Part shown: in pieces, positions 35,358-46,566 of the stretch
Numbering within the stretch: the stretch's first letter is position 1
How the letters are laid out: each line of letters begins with the position of its first letter
DNA from: Corynebacterium pygosceleis
GTDB lineage: Bacteria > Actinomycetota > Actinomycetes > Mycobacteriales > Mycobacteriaceae
DNA: 64,000 nucleotides
Assembly (NCBI RefSeq): GCF_016595275.2
Contig: NZ_JAENIQ020000001.1
Coordinates: forward strand, 620,001-684,000
Direction of reading: 5' to 3'
The notes under the pieces: generated by a model
Seen by the model: only the letters and a program-made list of their open reading frames with translations
Told to the model about the DNA's origin: nothing
Database searches by the model: none
Program-made: the position numbers and the translations under genes

Positions 35358-35491
35358 CGTGCCGCACCAGAGGTCTGGGAGAGGAAGCACCGTGGGCACG
35401 GGACGGGTGTTTCCCGCCCCGGCCCGACCGGGCACAGGTGGCTCCGGGGCCGGTACGGCACCGAAGCCGGAGAATCACCACGGCCGACAAG

Positions 35492-35798
35492 TTATCCACA
35501 GGGAGGGTGGGTTACACACAGGTAATTTGTGGATAACCGGCTCCACACCGTGTGCAGTGAGTTATCCATAGGGTGTGGATAATATTGTGGAGGAATGCGG
35601 CCGGTTCGGGTCCACAACAAATACCACAGCCTGTGGATAAACCTGTGCACTGTATCCACCGTTCGTACACAGTTTCGCTTTTTCCGCCATCGCCCCAGTA
35701 CATGACACCCGAGACCACACGGGAACACGGTAAATCACAAAACTGTCATTATCCACAGTGTGGACAAACCCTGTGGATCGATCACGGTGTGTGGACAA
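35492..35798. promoter_or_regulatory. Cluster of DnaA boxes between crgA and the rhomboid gene
   Basis: Five perfect TTATCCACA boxes occur at 35492-35500 (+), 35528-35536 (-), 35574-35582 (-), 35632-35640 (-) and 35749-35757 (+). Near matches are at 35562 (TTATCCATA), 35759 and 35790 (TTGTCCACA on the minus strand) and 35772. Some pairs are only a few bases apart. The gap is gene-free and AT-richer than its surroundings. It has more perfect boxes than either flank of dnaA, 20 kb away. Confidence 0.85.
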
Positions 35799-35858
35799 CA
35801 CACAGAAAACCCCCAACCGCGGTGGACAAGCGGTCGGGGGTTGTCAACAGACGGTGGA

Positions 35859-36581
35859 TCAGAGGAACACGGTTCCGTGTCCCCCTGTGGAGTACATCGA
35901 CACACGCACCAGCACGGCAGCCGCCGCCGCGGCACACAGTGCGGCCAGACCGACCCATCTGGCGGCCGACCCCCGGACACCGAACAACACGACGGAGATC
36001 AGCACACCCGCCCCCAACCCACCGACGTGTCCCCACAGGGAAACGCCGGGTGACATCAGCGTGTAGGCGAGATTCACGCCTATCAGTGCGAGTGCCCCGC
36101 CCACCTGGGCGTCCCTCCTGGCATGGGCGACGGCGACGAAGACGGCCATGAGCGCGTACACCGCGCCGGAGGCACCCACGGTCGGATTCGCGGGACCCAG
36201 CCACAGCACCGCCGCCGATGCGCCCAACGCCCCCGTGACCAGAACTCCGGCCGTCAGGGGGGACCCGAATGTCCGCTCCGTCTCTCTGCCGATGAGGTAC
36301 AGCAGGACGGTGTTGACCAGCATGTGACCGACCCCCAGATGCAGCAGGCTCGATCCGAGGGCACGGAGTGGGCCGAGAGGCGAACCGTCCATCAGGGGAA
36401 GGTAGAGGATCCACGCGTCACCGAGGCCACTGCCACTGAGATTGTCCGTGAGTGACCGTGACTGCACGGCCGTGACGGTGAAGATCAGCACGATCAGGGC
36501 GACGGTCGCCGCGGACACCGGTGCCTGCCGGTAGAGGTCGCGGGCCATCTGTGAGGGTGGGGTCGGTGGTGACGGGTTCAA
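35859..36581 (-). CDS. Rhomboid-family intramembrane serine protease
   Basis: The ~240-aa protein has six or seven membrane helices. The catalytic dyad is visible as Ser in GASGAVYAL and His in GHVGGLGAG, with the oxyanion-site Asn in GHMLVNTVLLYLIG. It would cleave membrane proteins within the bilayer. TTG 36581 is chosen because GGAAGG lies six bases upstream and the product starts MNPSPPTPPSQ; ATG 36548 is the alternative. The neighbour order ppiA-rhomboid-crgA is the usual one in corynebacteria and mycobacteria. Confidence 0.88.
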   Translation of the reverse strand: MNPSPPTPPSQMARDLYRQAPVSAATVALIVLIFTVTAVQSRSLTDNLSGSGLGDAWILYLPLMDGSPLGPLRALGSSLLHLGVGHMLVNTVLLYLIGRETERTFGSPLTAGVLVTGALGASAAVLWLGPANPTVGASGAVYALMAVFVAVAHARRDAQVGGALALIGVNLAYTLMSPGVSLWGHVGGLGAGVLISVVLFGVRGSAARWVGLAALCAAAAAAVLVRVSMYSTGGHGTVFL

Positions 36582-36809
36582 GGTTCGCCTTCCGCTGGTT
36601 GGTCGCCGAACTCGTCCCACATCCGGGGTTCAGCTGCGCCGGTGACCGGTGTGGAACGGCCGGACATGACGAGAGACCCCGCACCTCGGTGTCCGGGCCG
36701 TGAGTGCGGCTCCGGCCTTCCGACGATGTGCGGGGCCTCTACCTCTACTTCTTCTGTGTCCGGGAGGATGCCCACCCGGGGTATCCCCGGTACGGCACAT
36801 CCCGTGGAA

Positions 36810-37337
36810 CTAGTCCGAGGTGATCTCGACGGACTCGATGACCACAGGCTCGGTCGGGCGATCCATCCGGTCGGTGGCGGTCGTCGCGATGGCGTCGACG
36901 ACCTTCCTCGACGCCTCGTCGGTGACCTCACCGAAGATCGTGTGGCGGTTGTTCAGGTGCGGTGTCCGGGCGACGGTGATGAAGAACTGGGAACCATTGG
37001 TACCCGGGCCAGCGTTGGCCATGGCCAGCAGGTAGGGCCGGTCGAAGGAGAGTTCCGGGTGGAACTCGTCGGCGAACTGGTAGCCCGGGCCACCTCGTCC
37101 GGTGCCCGTGGGGTCACCGCCCTGGATCATGAACTGGTCGATGACGCGGTGGAACACGGAGCCGTCGTAGAACGGGCCGGTCGTGGATCCACTGGCGTTG
37201 TTGGTCTTGTACTCGCTCGTACCCTGCGCGAGACCGACGAAGTTCTCGACGGTCTTCGGGGCGTGATTTCCGAAGAGATCAATGGTGATGTCACCACGGT
37301 TGGTGTGGAGGATCGCGGTCGCGGTCTTGTTTGTCAT
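36810..37337 (-). CDS. ppiA: Cyclophilin-type peptidyl-prolyl cis-trans isomerase
   Basis: The ~175-aa cytoplasmic cyclophilin has [38 protein letters not shown] and the late HTIFGEV, containing the catalytic Arg, Gln, Phe and His. It speeds proline isomerisation in protein folding. ATG 37337 removes six doubtful residues before the family start. The 228-bp gap to the rhomboid gene contains a long imperfect hairpin with AGACCCCGCAC and GTGCGGGGCCT arms (36675-36740), probably its terminator. Confidence 0.93.
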   Translation of the reverse strand: MTNKTATAILHTNRGDITIDLFGNHAPKTVENFVGLAQGTSEYKTNNASGSTTGPFYDGSVFHRVIDQFMIQGGDPTGTGRGGPGYQFADEFHPELSFDRPYLLAMANAGPGTNGSQFFITVARTPHLNNRHTIFGEVTDEASRKVVDAIATTATDRMDRPTEPVVIESVEITSD

Positions 37338-37577
37338 GCGCTCCATGCTAGTCAACCGGCGTCAACCATGCTGGTTTCTCCGCGCGGTCATGTCCCCGGA
37401 GTGTCACCGGAGCAGAACCGGGGCACGGCCCGGACACCACGACGGCCCGGTCCGGGCTACGCTGTATGCATCACAGCCCGACGAGTTTTTCCGGTCGTAC
37501 AGTGGTGGTTCACCCCCGCCCTGTCCGTCTGCGGCAGCTCGACTGGGGCACTACACCTCTCAACCAAGGAGAAGCGC

Positions 37578-38552
37578 GTGAACCCCTCGACCATCCGAAT
37601 GGCGTACAAGCTCAGTCGACAGGCCTTCGGCACCGCCCGCGACTACCGAAGCCGGCACAAGGCGGACAGCTACGACGATCTCGTCGCGAAGGCGAACGAC
37701 TACGCGGAACGACGCAAGGCACTCAGCCAGGTCCGTGATGAACTCGGGGCGAAGGCCGGATCCCTGACGGAGGAATCCCAGGCCCAGGCGGGTGCGCTGC
37801 TCAGGGAGGCCCGTCACCGGCTGGAGAAGCTCCGCGAGCAAGCCGGGGAGAAGGGCACGGACCTGGTCGGTGACGTCGAGAAGAAGGGTGGACGGAGATT
37901 GAAGAAGGCCCGGAAGGCCGCGGCGAAGGCCCGGAAGAAGGCGGAGAAGAAACTCGACCGCCGGAAATGCCTGACCAGTCGCTGCGGTGGCGGGAACGGC
38001 CGGGGACGTCTGGCCAACCTCACCCTCCTCGCACTCCTCGTGTCGACGGTCGCCGGCGTGATCTTCTGGCTGCGCGGGCGTGCGGACAAGCCCGGAACCA
38101 CACCGCCGAACGTCCGGGATCACGCCGCGGGATCCGGCACTCCCGGGACCGACGGTGTCGCCGACAGGGCGGCCGCCGCGGCCTCCGCCGCGACCGCCCG
38201 CGCCGGAGAGAAGCTCGCGGAGGCCCGCGCCAAAGCCGATGAACTTCTCGACAAAGCCGGAAACGACGCCGGTGACGGGTCAGTCGTCGACACGGTCGCG
38301 GACAAGGCGGGGGACATCGCCGAGAACGTCCACGACAACGCGGACGACATCGCCGACGATGTGGCCGACAAGGCCGGGGACATCGCGGAGAAGACCCGTG
38401 ACGGGGTCGACGATGCCGCCGACGCGGTCAAGACCCTCACCGAGGACGCCGAAACCGTCACCGAAACCGTCGCCGACGATGTGGCCGAGGCCGCCGAAGA
38501 CGTCGCGGACGACGTGAAGAAGACGGTCGAGGAGAAGAAGGGCGGCAACTGA
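37578..38552 (+). CDS. Coiled-coil membrane protein with amphipathic repeats
   Basis: The function is not recognised. The ~324-aa protein has a charged N-terminal helical region (about 1-135) rich in Lys/Arg and Glu, ending in a very basic RKKAEKKLDRRK and a CLTSRC pair. A single membrane helix follows (about 146-165). The C-terminal ~150 residues contain DVADKAGDIAE-type 11-residue repeats, as in apolipoprotein/LEA-like amphipathic helices. AAGGAG precedes GTG 37578. The topology suggests a cytoplasmic basic coiled coil and an external acidic helix, perhaps linking membrane and wall. A good terminator follows. Confidence 0.75.
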   Translation: MNPSTIRMAYKLSRQAFGTARDYRSRHKADSYDDLVAKANDYAERRKALSQVRDELGAKAGSLTEESQAQAGALLREARHRLEKLREQAGEKGTDLVGDVEKKGGRRLKKARKAAAKARKKAEKKLDRRKCLTSRCGGGNGRGRLANLTLLALLVSTVAGVIFWLRGRADKPGTTPPNVRDHAAGSGTPGTDGVADRAAAAASAATARAGEKLAEARAKADELLDKAGNDAGDGSVVDTVADKAGDIAENVHDNADDIADDVADKAGDIAEKTRDGVDDAADAVKTLTEDAETVTETVADDVAEAAEDVADDVKKTVEEKKGGN

Positions 38553-38572
38553 CCCACAGGCGCCGCCCCACC

Positions 38573-38614
38573 AGGTCCCGTGGATCCCGGTTTTCGGGTC
38601 CGCGGGACCTTTTC
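38573..38614 (+). terminator. Terminator after the coiled-coil membrane protein gene
   Basis: An AGGTCCCG...CGGGACCT stem with an extended inner stem is followed by TTTT. Confidence 0.75.
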
Positions 38615-38653
38615 GCGTCCCGGGCCCTGTCCCGGACCACGGGGAACACGCGT

Positions 38654-38938
38654 TCAGCGGGCGTTGATCCTCCGCAGGACCTCGGCCGCCGCATCAGCAA
38701 GGACCTCGTTCGCACCGTCGAGAGGCGCGAGCCGGATGATCGCCTCGGACAGTCCCGCCGCAGCGGAGCGGACATCCCCGTGCACGGGGATTCCCAGGTA
38801 GCTGGCCGAGGTGACGGCGGCCGCTCCGGCGAGCAGGGCGTGGTCACGCACGCGGACACGGTGCACCGCGGCGACCTCGTCGGCGATGATGAGGAGCTGT
38901 TCCGGGGTGAGCGGGCGGACGCCTCCCACGGGGTTCAT
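38654..38938 (-). CDS. Doc-like (Fic-fold) toxin homologue with degenerate active site
   Basis: The 94-aa product aligns over its whole length with Doc/Fic death-on-curing toxins: LTPEQLLIIADEV, RDHALLAGAAA, YLGIP, AAAGLSEAIIRL and a final helix AAAEVLRRIN. In active members the last part reads N-H-x-x-x-D-G-N-K-R. Here it is R-L-A-P-L-D-G-A-N-E, so the catalytic His, the Asn and the Arg are all replaced. It therefore probably cannot transfer phosphate or AMP. The ATG overlaps the stop of the upstream RHH antitoxin gene (ATGA). Possible roles are inactivated toxin, co-repressor or new function. Confidence 0.65.
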   Translation of the reverse strand: MNPVGGVRPLTPEQLLIIADEVAAVHRVRVRDHALLAGAAAVTSASYLGIPVHGDVRSAAAGLSEAIIRLAPLDGANEVLADAAAEVLRRINAR

Positions 38939-39144
38939 CGACCGTGCCGCAGTCTGCGTTCGGTCGCGGCGTATCCGCTGACGACGGTCCGGGCCAGCTC
39001 CGCGACCTCCGCGTCGGCGAGCACGCGGGCGGCGGTGGCGACGATGGCGCGGGTGGCGGCCTCCTGTTTGCTCGTGCCCTGAGCCTGGGCGAGGAGGGTG
39101 AGCGCCCGGTCCTGGGCTTCGGTGAGACGGAGTGTCATGGCCAT
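38935..39144 (-). CDS. Ribbon-helix-helix antitoxin-like regulator
   Basis: The 69-aa protein has the RHH (CopG/Arc) layout. A beta-strand with alternating residues TLRLTEAQ leads into two helices (DRALTLLAQAQG and SKQEAATRAIVATAARVL). A C-terminal tail would bind the partner. Such antitoxins repress their own operon. A perfect inverted repeat sits 14 bp upstream of ATG 39144 (ATG 39138 is also possible). It is co-transcribed and overlapping with the Doc-like gene. Confidence 0.75.
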   Translation of the reverse strand: MAMTLRLTEAQDRALTLLAQAQGTSKQEAATRAIVATAARVLADAEVAELARTVVSGYAATERRLRHGR

Positions 39145-39157
39145 GACCCGAGACTAC

Positions 39158-39188
39158 GCCATGTGATACCATTCCGGTATCACATGGC
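39158..39188. promoter_or_regulatory. Perfect 13-bp inverted repeat, likely autoregulatory operator
   Basis: GCCATGTGATACC and GGTATCACATGGC flank a 5-nt spacer (ATTCC). It lies between the divergent RHH gene and gyrA, 14 bp before the antitoxin start and about 110 bp before gyrA. The central TGATACC..GGTATCA fits a two-dimer RHH site. Confidence 0.75.
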
Positions 39189-39298
39189 GGCTTTCATCCC
39201 CGCCCAGTGACGTTGAGAGCCCGTTTCCGGCCCTCGGCGGGTTAGAATGGTGGAGATCAAGACCCACATCAACCTGCTAGACGGAAATTAGGTGACCC

Positions 39299-41955
<2,657 letters not shown>

Positions 41956-41956
<1 letters not shown>

Positions 41957-42300
41957 TGAACATCCAGGAAGTGACCGTCACACGGGTCTCCCCCCTGTCG
42001 GCGTTCCGGACCGCGCTGGCGCTGTCCCTGGCGGCCCTCGCCGCGTGGATCCTGTGCGTCACTCTCCTGTACTACGGTCTCGACCAGTTCGGGTTCTGGG
42101 TGAAGCTGAACAGCATCGTGACGGGCGTCGGTGGCAGTGACGTCATCACCTTCGGCACGGTTCTGTCCGTGGCGAGTCTCCTGGGTGCCATCTCCGCCAT
42201 CGCGGTGACCATCCTCGCGCCGCTGACGGCCGTGATCTACAACGGCATGGTCGAACTCTTCGGTGGTGTCGTGGTCACCCTCACGGAGGGTGACTACTGA
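41956..42300 (+). CDS. DUF3566 membrane protein
   Basis: The 114-aa protein has two transmembrane helices (about 18-42 and 65-92) and the conserved start I-x-E-V-x-V-T-R-V-S-P. The family is found next to gyrA throughout actinobacteria; its function is not established. ATG 41956 overlaps the gyrA stop by one base, showing coupled translation. The tRNA-Ile and tRNA-Ala genes follow as usual for this locus. Confidence 0.88.
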
Positions 42301-42431
42301 CCCGGTGACCGCCGGAAACGGGAGCGATCATGTGTGATCCACCGGTTCCGGCGGGACTCCGTGAAAACTCACCGTCACCAGGTGATTTGCTTTTGAAGGA
42401 GCGGGCTGGGTAAAGTTCAGTCTCGTTCCAA

Positions 42432-42508
42432 GGGCCTATAGCTCAGTCGGTTAGAGCGCTTCGCTGATAACGAAGAGGTCACAGGTTCGATTCCTGTTAG
42501 GCCCACCA
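42432..42508 (+). tRNA. tRNA-Ile (anticodon GAT)
   Basis: GGGCCTATAGCTCAG starts the acceptor and D arm. The anticodon loop CTGATAA carries GAT, and the T arm is ACAGGTTCGATTCCTGT. GGCCCACCA ends with an encoded CCA. Confidence 0.96.
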
Positions 42509-42517
42509 ACAGAACTT

Positions 42518-42590
42518 GGGGCATTAGCTCAATTGGTAGAGCACCTGCTTTGCAAGCAGGAGGTCAGGAGTTCGATTCTCCTATGCTCCA
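42518..42590 (+). tRNA. tRNA-Ala (anticodon TGC)
   Basis: The GGGGCAT acceptor pairs with ATGCTCC. The anticodon loop TTTGCAA carries TGC. The T arm is AGGAGTTCGATTCTCCT and the discriminator is A. CCA is not encoded. The gene is 9 bp from tRNA-Ile, so they are co-transcribed. Confidence 0.96.
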
Positions 42591-42600
42591 CAAGATATGA

Positions 42601-42641
42601 CGAGAGGGCCGGTTCAGTCGCTGACTGAACCGGCCCTCTCG
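42601..42641 (+). terminator. Terminator of the gyrA-tRNA operon
   Basis: A perfect 19-bp stem CGAGAGGGCCGGTTCAGTC / GACTGAACCGGCCCTCTCG with a 3-nt loop begins 10 nt after tRNA-Ala. Confidence 0.9.
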
Positions 42642-42976
42642 TCTCTTCGCCGTCCCCACCGGTCGCCGGGACACCACCCGCCGTGGGCACACGAGTCACA
42701 CGGCGACTAGGCGAATCCACCCGACATGTGTAACATCTGTGACTGTTGTGATTGCAGTTAACTTCTGATGTTGACTGTGGCGGAAGAATCACAACGATGA
42801 CACGCGCTCTCCGATGTCGGTCCATCCACCGGCGGCAGGGGGCGCCTGTGTCGTTTTCGGGGCCGACGGAGACGGACACATCACCCACCATTCGCGGCGA
42901 CACCCGCGGCGGGACGGGTGCACGGTAGAGTGGAACCGGTACATCCCCGAAACAACCAGAGGACGACGAACCACCG
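42642..42976. promoter_or_regulatory. Gap upstream of the DUF6918-like gene with a direct repeat
   Basis: There is no gene. TAACATCTG...TGACTGT (42731-42746) and TAACTTCTGATGTTGACTGT (42759-42778) form an imperfect direct repeat with 28-bp spacing and could be activator sites for the gene at 42977. Confidence 0.35.
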
Positions 42977-43429
42977 ATGACCGACCTCAAGACCGCACTC
43001 ACCGGAGCCAACCGGGAGGCCGTCGTCACCGATATGGCCGCCTTCATCGACTCTTCCGTCTCCGGACTGTCCGGCTTCACCGGCATGGCCGTCAAGGGCG
43101 CCCTCGGTGCCGCACGCAAGGCCGACCCCGATGTGGTCTCCAAGGGCGTCAACCGGCTCCTCCCCGAGTTCTGCGACGCGCTGGATCCGCACTGGCGGAG
43201 CTACCGTGGCGATGGTGCCGCGACGGACGGAGGAGACTTCGGCGGCTATCTCGAGAAGCACGGCGACGAGGTCACCGACTCGATCCTCGCCGTCGCAGAC
43301 CGGAACGCGGACAACATCGGTCAACCCACCGTCGCCAAGGTCTACTCCTCGATCCGGGGCAAGCTCACCGGAATCATCAGTGACCACCTGAACGGTCTCG
43401 GCGCCGTGATCGAGAAGCACGCCGCCTGA
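42977..43429 (+). CDS. DUF6918-like conserved actinobacterial protein
   Basis: The 150-aa soluble, all-helical protein has no signal peptide. Its pattern is SGLSGFTGMAVKGALGAARKADPDVV, then RLLPEFCDALDPHW, FGGYLEKHGDEVTDSIL and DHLNGLGAVIEKHA. That agrees with a conserved actinobacterial family of about 145 residues that I know as DUF6918. No biochemical role is known. It stands alone between a gap and a weak terminator. Confidence 0.65.
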   Translation: MTDLKTALTGANREAVVTDMAAFIDSSVSGLSGFTGMAVKGALGAARKADPDVVSKGVNRLLPEFCDALDPHWRSYRGDGAATDGGDFGGYLEKHGDEVTDSILAVADRNADNIGQPTVAKVYSSIRGKLTGIISDHLNGLGAVIEKHAA

Positions 43430-43454
43430 CCGTTTCCACGGACGAGACCGACAC

Positions 43455-43484
43455 AACCCCCGATCCGCCACCGGGCCGGGGGTT
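43455..43484 (+). terminator. Hairpin after the DUF6918-like gene
   Basis: AACCCCCG / CGGGGGTT arms with a 14-nt loop; weak T-run. Confidence 0.5.
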
Positions 43485-43580
43485 CAGTCATGCCCCGGGA
43501 GAAAACGGGAAAAACGGAAGGGGATCACGGCCCGGATTCCCGGATCGGGGGCGACCGGGGCCGCGAAAGGACCGAGTCGT

Positions 43581-43615
43581 GCATCACATCACAAACCTGT
43601 AGCGCTCACACACAA
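43581..43615. promoter_or_regulatory. Candidate AraC-type operator upstream of the permease gene
   Basis: GCATCACATCACAA (43581-43594) and GCGCTCACACACAA (43602-43615) are 14-bp half-sites with exactly 21-bp spacing. The second matches the half-site at 47686 in 11 of 14 positions. Confidence 0.55.
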
Positions 43616-43677
43616 CCCAGGCATGTGATCCGTCTCATACGCTTAGCCAAACGTAATTTCCCATTCAGGAGGATCAC

Positions 43678-45114
43678 ATGGCTCAGCAAGCGCACGGACT
43701 GGAGCCGGGTACCCGGCGCCTGACCACACCTCACCTCGTCTTCATGATCATCGCGGCGAGTGCGCCGCTGACCGTGCTCGCCGGAGGAGTCCCCACCAAC
43801 TTCGCGGTCTCCGGGCTGCTGGGTGTCCCCGTCGCCTATCTCGTCCTCGGTATCCTCATCGCGATCTTCGCCTTCGGATACGGAGCCATGAGCACCCGCG
43901 TCCAGAACGCCGGTGCCTTCTACGCCTACATCTCGAAGGGACTCGGGGACACCGTCGGTGTCGCCTCCTCACTCGTCGCACTCCTCTGCTACAACCTCAT
44001 GCAGATCGGTCTCTACGGACTGTTCGGCTTCGCGCTGTCCGGGGTGCTGTCGTCGGTCACACCGCTGGTACTCCCCTGGTGGGCCACCGCGCTCCTGGGG
44101 TGGCTCTGCGTGGGTGTCCTCGGCATCCGGCACGTCGAGCTCTCCGCACGGATCCTCACCGTTCTGGTCGCCCTCGAGTTCCTCGTCGTCGCCGTCGTCT
44201 GCGTCCTCGGTCTGACCCACGCCCCGGAGGGGATCAGTGCGGTGACCCTGCGCCCGGGTGATTTCTTCACCGGTGGGGTCGGTGTCCTCCTCGCCTTCGG
44301 TATCGCCGCGTTCATGGGGTTCGAGTCCGGTGCCATCTATTCGGAGGAGACCATCGATCCCGACCGCACCGTCTCCCGTGCGACGTTCATCGCCGTCGGG
44401 GTCATCGCACTGTTCTACGCTTTCTCCGCGTGGGCGTTCTCCATGGGTATCGGCCCGAGCGGGGTCATCGACGAGTCCCGCGAGTTCGGTCCCGATCTGA
44501 TGTTCGTCTGGTTGGAGACCTTCTCCCCGGCGTTCTCGCTGCTGTCCAGCTTCCTGTTCATCACCAGCCTGTTCGCCGCCCTGATCGCGTTCCACAACGC
44601 CTCCGCGCGGTACGCGTTCGCCCTCGGCCGCGCCTGGGTCCTGCCCAAGGTCTTCGGGAAGGTCTCCCACGACGGCACCCCGCACGTCGGATCCCTCGGT
44701 CAGTCAGTTCTCGCTCTCATCGTCATCATCATCTTCGCGGGTGCCGACGCCGTCAACGGCGAGACCCCCCTCTTCCCGGTCATCACGCTGTTCACCTGGC
44801 TCACGAACACCGCCGCCCTCGGTCTCGTCATCCTGCTCGCGCTGACCTCCTTCGCCATCGCCCGCTACCTCGGCCGCGAGAACGGGGTACTGAACCTCTG
44901 GACGAGGTCCATCGCACCGGTGATCAGCGGAATCGGACTCGCCCTGATCGGTCTTCTCGTCCTGATGAACTTCTCCCTGATGATCGGCGACGATCAGCCG
45001 GCGATCCTCACCCTCGTCCTCCCGGGACTCATCGTCGCCGCAGCCGTGGCCGGTGTGATCCGCCAGCGTCAGCTCATCGCGAGGACCGGTGTGGATCACG
45101 TCGAGATCCCCTGA
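43678..45114 (+). CDS. APC-superfamily amine/amino acid permease
   Basis: The 478-aa membrane protein has about twelve helices and the APC pattern. The helix 1 break is IIAASAPLTVLAGGVP, and the helix 6 region is AFGIAAFMGFESGAIYSEET, where the family binds the substrate amine. It probably imports the amine oxidised by the enzyme encoded 51 bp downstream. AGGAGG precedes ATG 43678. The direct-repeat half-sites at 43581-43615 link its control to the AraC-type regulator at 46567. Substrate specificity cannot be read from sequence. Confidence 0.88.
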   Translation: MAQQAHGLEPGTRRLTTPHLVFMIIAASAPLTVLAGGVPTNFAVSGLLGVPVAYLVLGILIAIFAFGYGAMSTRVQNAGAFYAYISKGLGDTVGVASSLVALLCYNLMQIGLYGLFGFALSGVLSSVTPLVLPWWATALLGWLCVGVLGIRHVELSARILTVLVALEFLVVAVVCVLGLTHAPEGISAVTLRPGDFFTGGVGVLLAFGIAAFMGFESGAIYSEETIDPDRTVSRATFIAVGVIALFYAFSAWAFSMGIGPSGVIDESREFGPDLMFVWLETFSPAFSLLSSFLFITSLFAALIAFHNASARYAFALGRAWVLPKVFGKVSHDGTPHVGSLGQSVLALIVIIIFAGADAVNGETPLFPVITLFTWLTNTAALGLVILLALTSFAIARYLGRENGVLNLWTRSIAPVISGIGLALIGLLVLMNFSLMIGDDQPAILTLVLPGLIVAAAVAGVIRQRQLIARTGVDHVEIP

Positions 45115-45165
45115 CCCGTTCCCCGTGCACACCCCACGATCCACCACCACTGAAAGGACTCTCCC

Positions 45166-46536
45166 ATGAACACCCCCGGACATCCGGACGACAGGCGCCC
45201 CAAGGTCGTCATCATCGGTGCCGGCTTCGCCGGCCTGTCTGCGGCACGCGAACTGGAGACCGCAGGTTTCGACGTCGTCATCCACGAGGCCCGTGACCGG
45301 ATCGGAGGCCGGGCCTGGACGGACACGCGCCTCGGCCGTCCGCTGGAGATGGGTGCCACGTGGGTGCACTGGCATCAGCCGCACGTCTGGTCGGAGATCA
45401 CGCGCTACGGTGCGGAGATCGTTGCCAGCCCCTTCTGCGACACCGCCTACTGGCGCACCGGAGACACGGTGAAGAAGGGCACCGAGGATGAACTCGACGG
45501 GCTGCTCGCACGCCCGATGGCGAAGATCTTCGAGAACTCACACGACTTCTTCCCGCAGCCCTACCGTCCACTCGCCATCCTCGGGGATGATTTCCCGGCC
45601 AGCGAGGAACTGAAGGAGAAGTTCCGTCAGGCTGACGACGCCAGCGTCATGGACGCCGTCTGCACCGACGAGTTCACACCGGAGGAACGGGACCTCTGTG
45701 ACGGATACTGGTCCGCCGGGTACATCGGCAACCCCTACGAGGGTTCCGCGCTGATGGCGAAGCAGTGGGCCGCCCTGTGCGACAACCGGCTCGCGCTGGT
45801 CGATGAGCAGACCCTCCGCTTCAAACTCGTCGACGGCATGCAGCGTCTCTACAACGGCATCGCCGGGGACCTCGACTGCCCGATCCACCTCAACAGCCCG
45901 GTGTCCCGTGTGGAGCACACCGCTGACGGCGCCCGGATCACCCTCGAATCCGGGGAGTCGGAGAGCGCTGACGCGGTGATCGTGACCGTTCCCGTCGGTG
46001 CGCTGTGCAACATCGAATTCTCGCCCGTGCTCCGTCCCGACATGTGCCGGGTGATCGACAGGAAATGGAACTCCACCGGTGCGAAGATCTGGATCAAGGT
46101 GAAGGGTCACCACAGCATCCTCTGCTACGCTCCCTCCCCCGGCCCGGTGACGGTGATGCGCAGTGAGTACTTCACCGATGACGACGCGACCATCCTCGTC
46201 GGCTTCGGCCCCGATCACACGGCCATCGATCTCGAGGATCCCGACTCCGCCCGCCGGATCCTGGACGTCTGGAACCTCGATCTCGAGGTCATCGGCTGCA
46301 CCGGACACGACTGGGTCGCCGACAAGTACAGCGGCCAGGCATGGGCGACACTGAGAAAAGGCCAGTTCATCGATGGTTGGAGCCACTTCCTCGCCCCGGA
46401 CTCCCGGCTCTATTTCGCCGGTGCCGACTGGGCGAACGGCTGGCGCGGTGTCGTCGTCGACGGCGCCCTCGAATCAGGTATCTCACAGGCCCGGGCGGTG
46501 ATCCGGGAACTCAGGGGAACCCGCACCGCCGACTGA
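45166..46536 (+). CDS. Flavin-containing monoamine oxidase-type amine oxidase
   Basis: The 456-aa enzyme has an N-terminal FAD motif VVIIGAGFAGLSAARELETAG, then EARDRIGGRAWT, LEMGATWVHW and a C-terminal FAD-binding LYFAGADWANGWRGVVVDGA. It oxidises a primary or secondary amine to an aldehyde plus ammonia and peroxide. No Cys for 8-alpha-cysteinyl FAD is evident in the C-terminal motif, so FAD may be non-covalent. It is co-transcribed with the permease; the regulator and aldehyde dehydrogenase next to it complete the pathway. Substrates such as tyramine, phenylethylamine or putrescine are possible. Confidence 0.88.
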   Translation: MNTPGHPDDRRPKVVIIGAGFAGLSAARELETAGFDVVIHEARDRIGGRAWTDTRLGRPLEMGATWVHWHQPHVWSEITRYGAEIVASPFCDTAYWRTGDTVKKGTEDELDGLLARPMAKIFENSHDFFPQPYRPLAILGDDFPASEELKEKFRQADDASVMDAVCTDEFTPEERDLCDGYWSAGYIGNPYEGSALMAKQWAALCDNRLALVDEQTLRFKLVDGMQRLYNGIAGDLDCPIHLNSPVSRVEHTADGARITLESGESESADAVIVTVPVGALCNIEFSPVLRPDMCRVIDRKWNSTGAKIWIKVKGHHSILCYAPSPGPVTVMRSEYFTDDDATILVGFGPDHTAIDLEDPDSARRILDVWNLDLEVIGCTGHDWVADKYSGQAWATLRKGQFIDGWSHFLAPDSRLYFAGADWANGWRGVVVDGALESGISQARAVIRELRGTRTAD

Positions 46537-46566
46537 TCCCTCGACACATCCGGAACCGCACCACCG

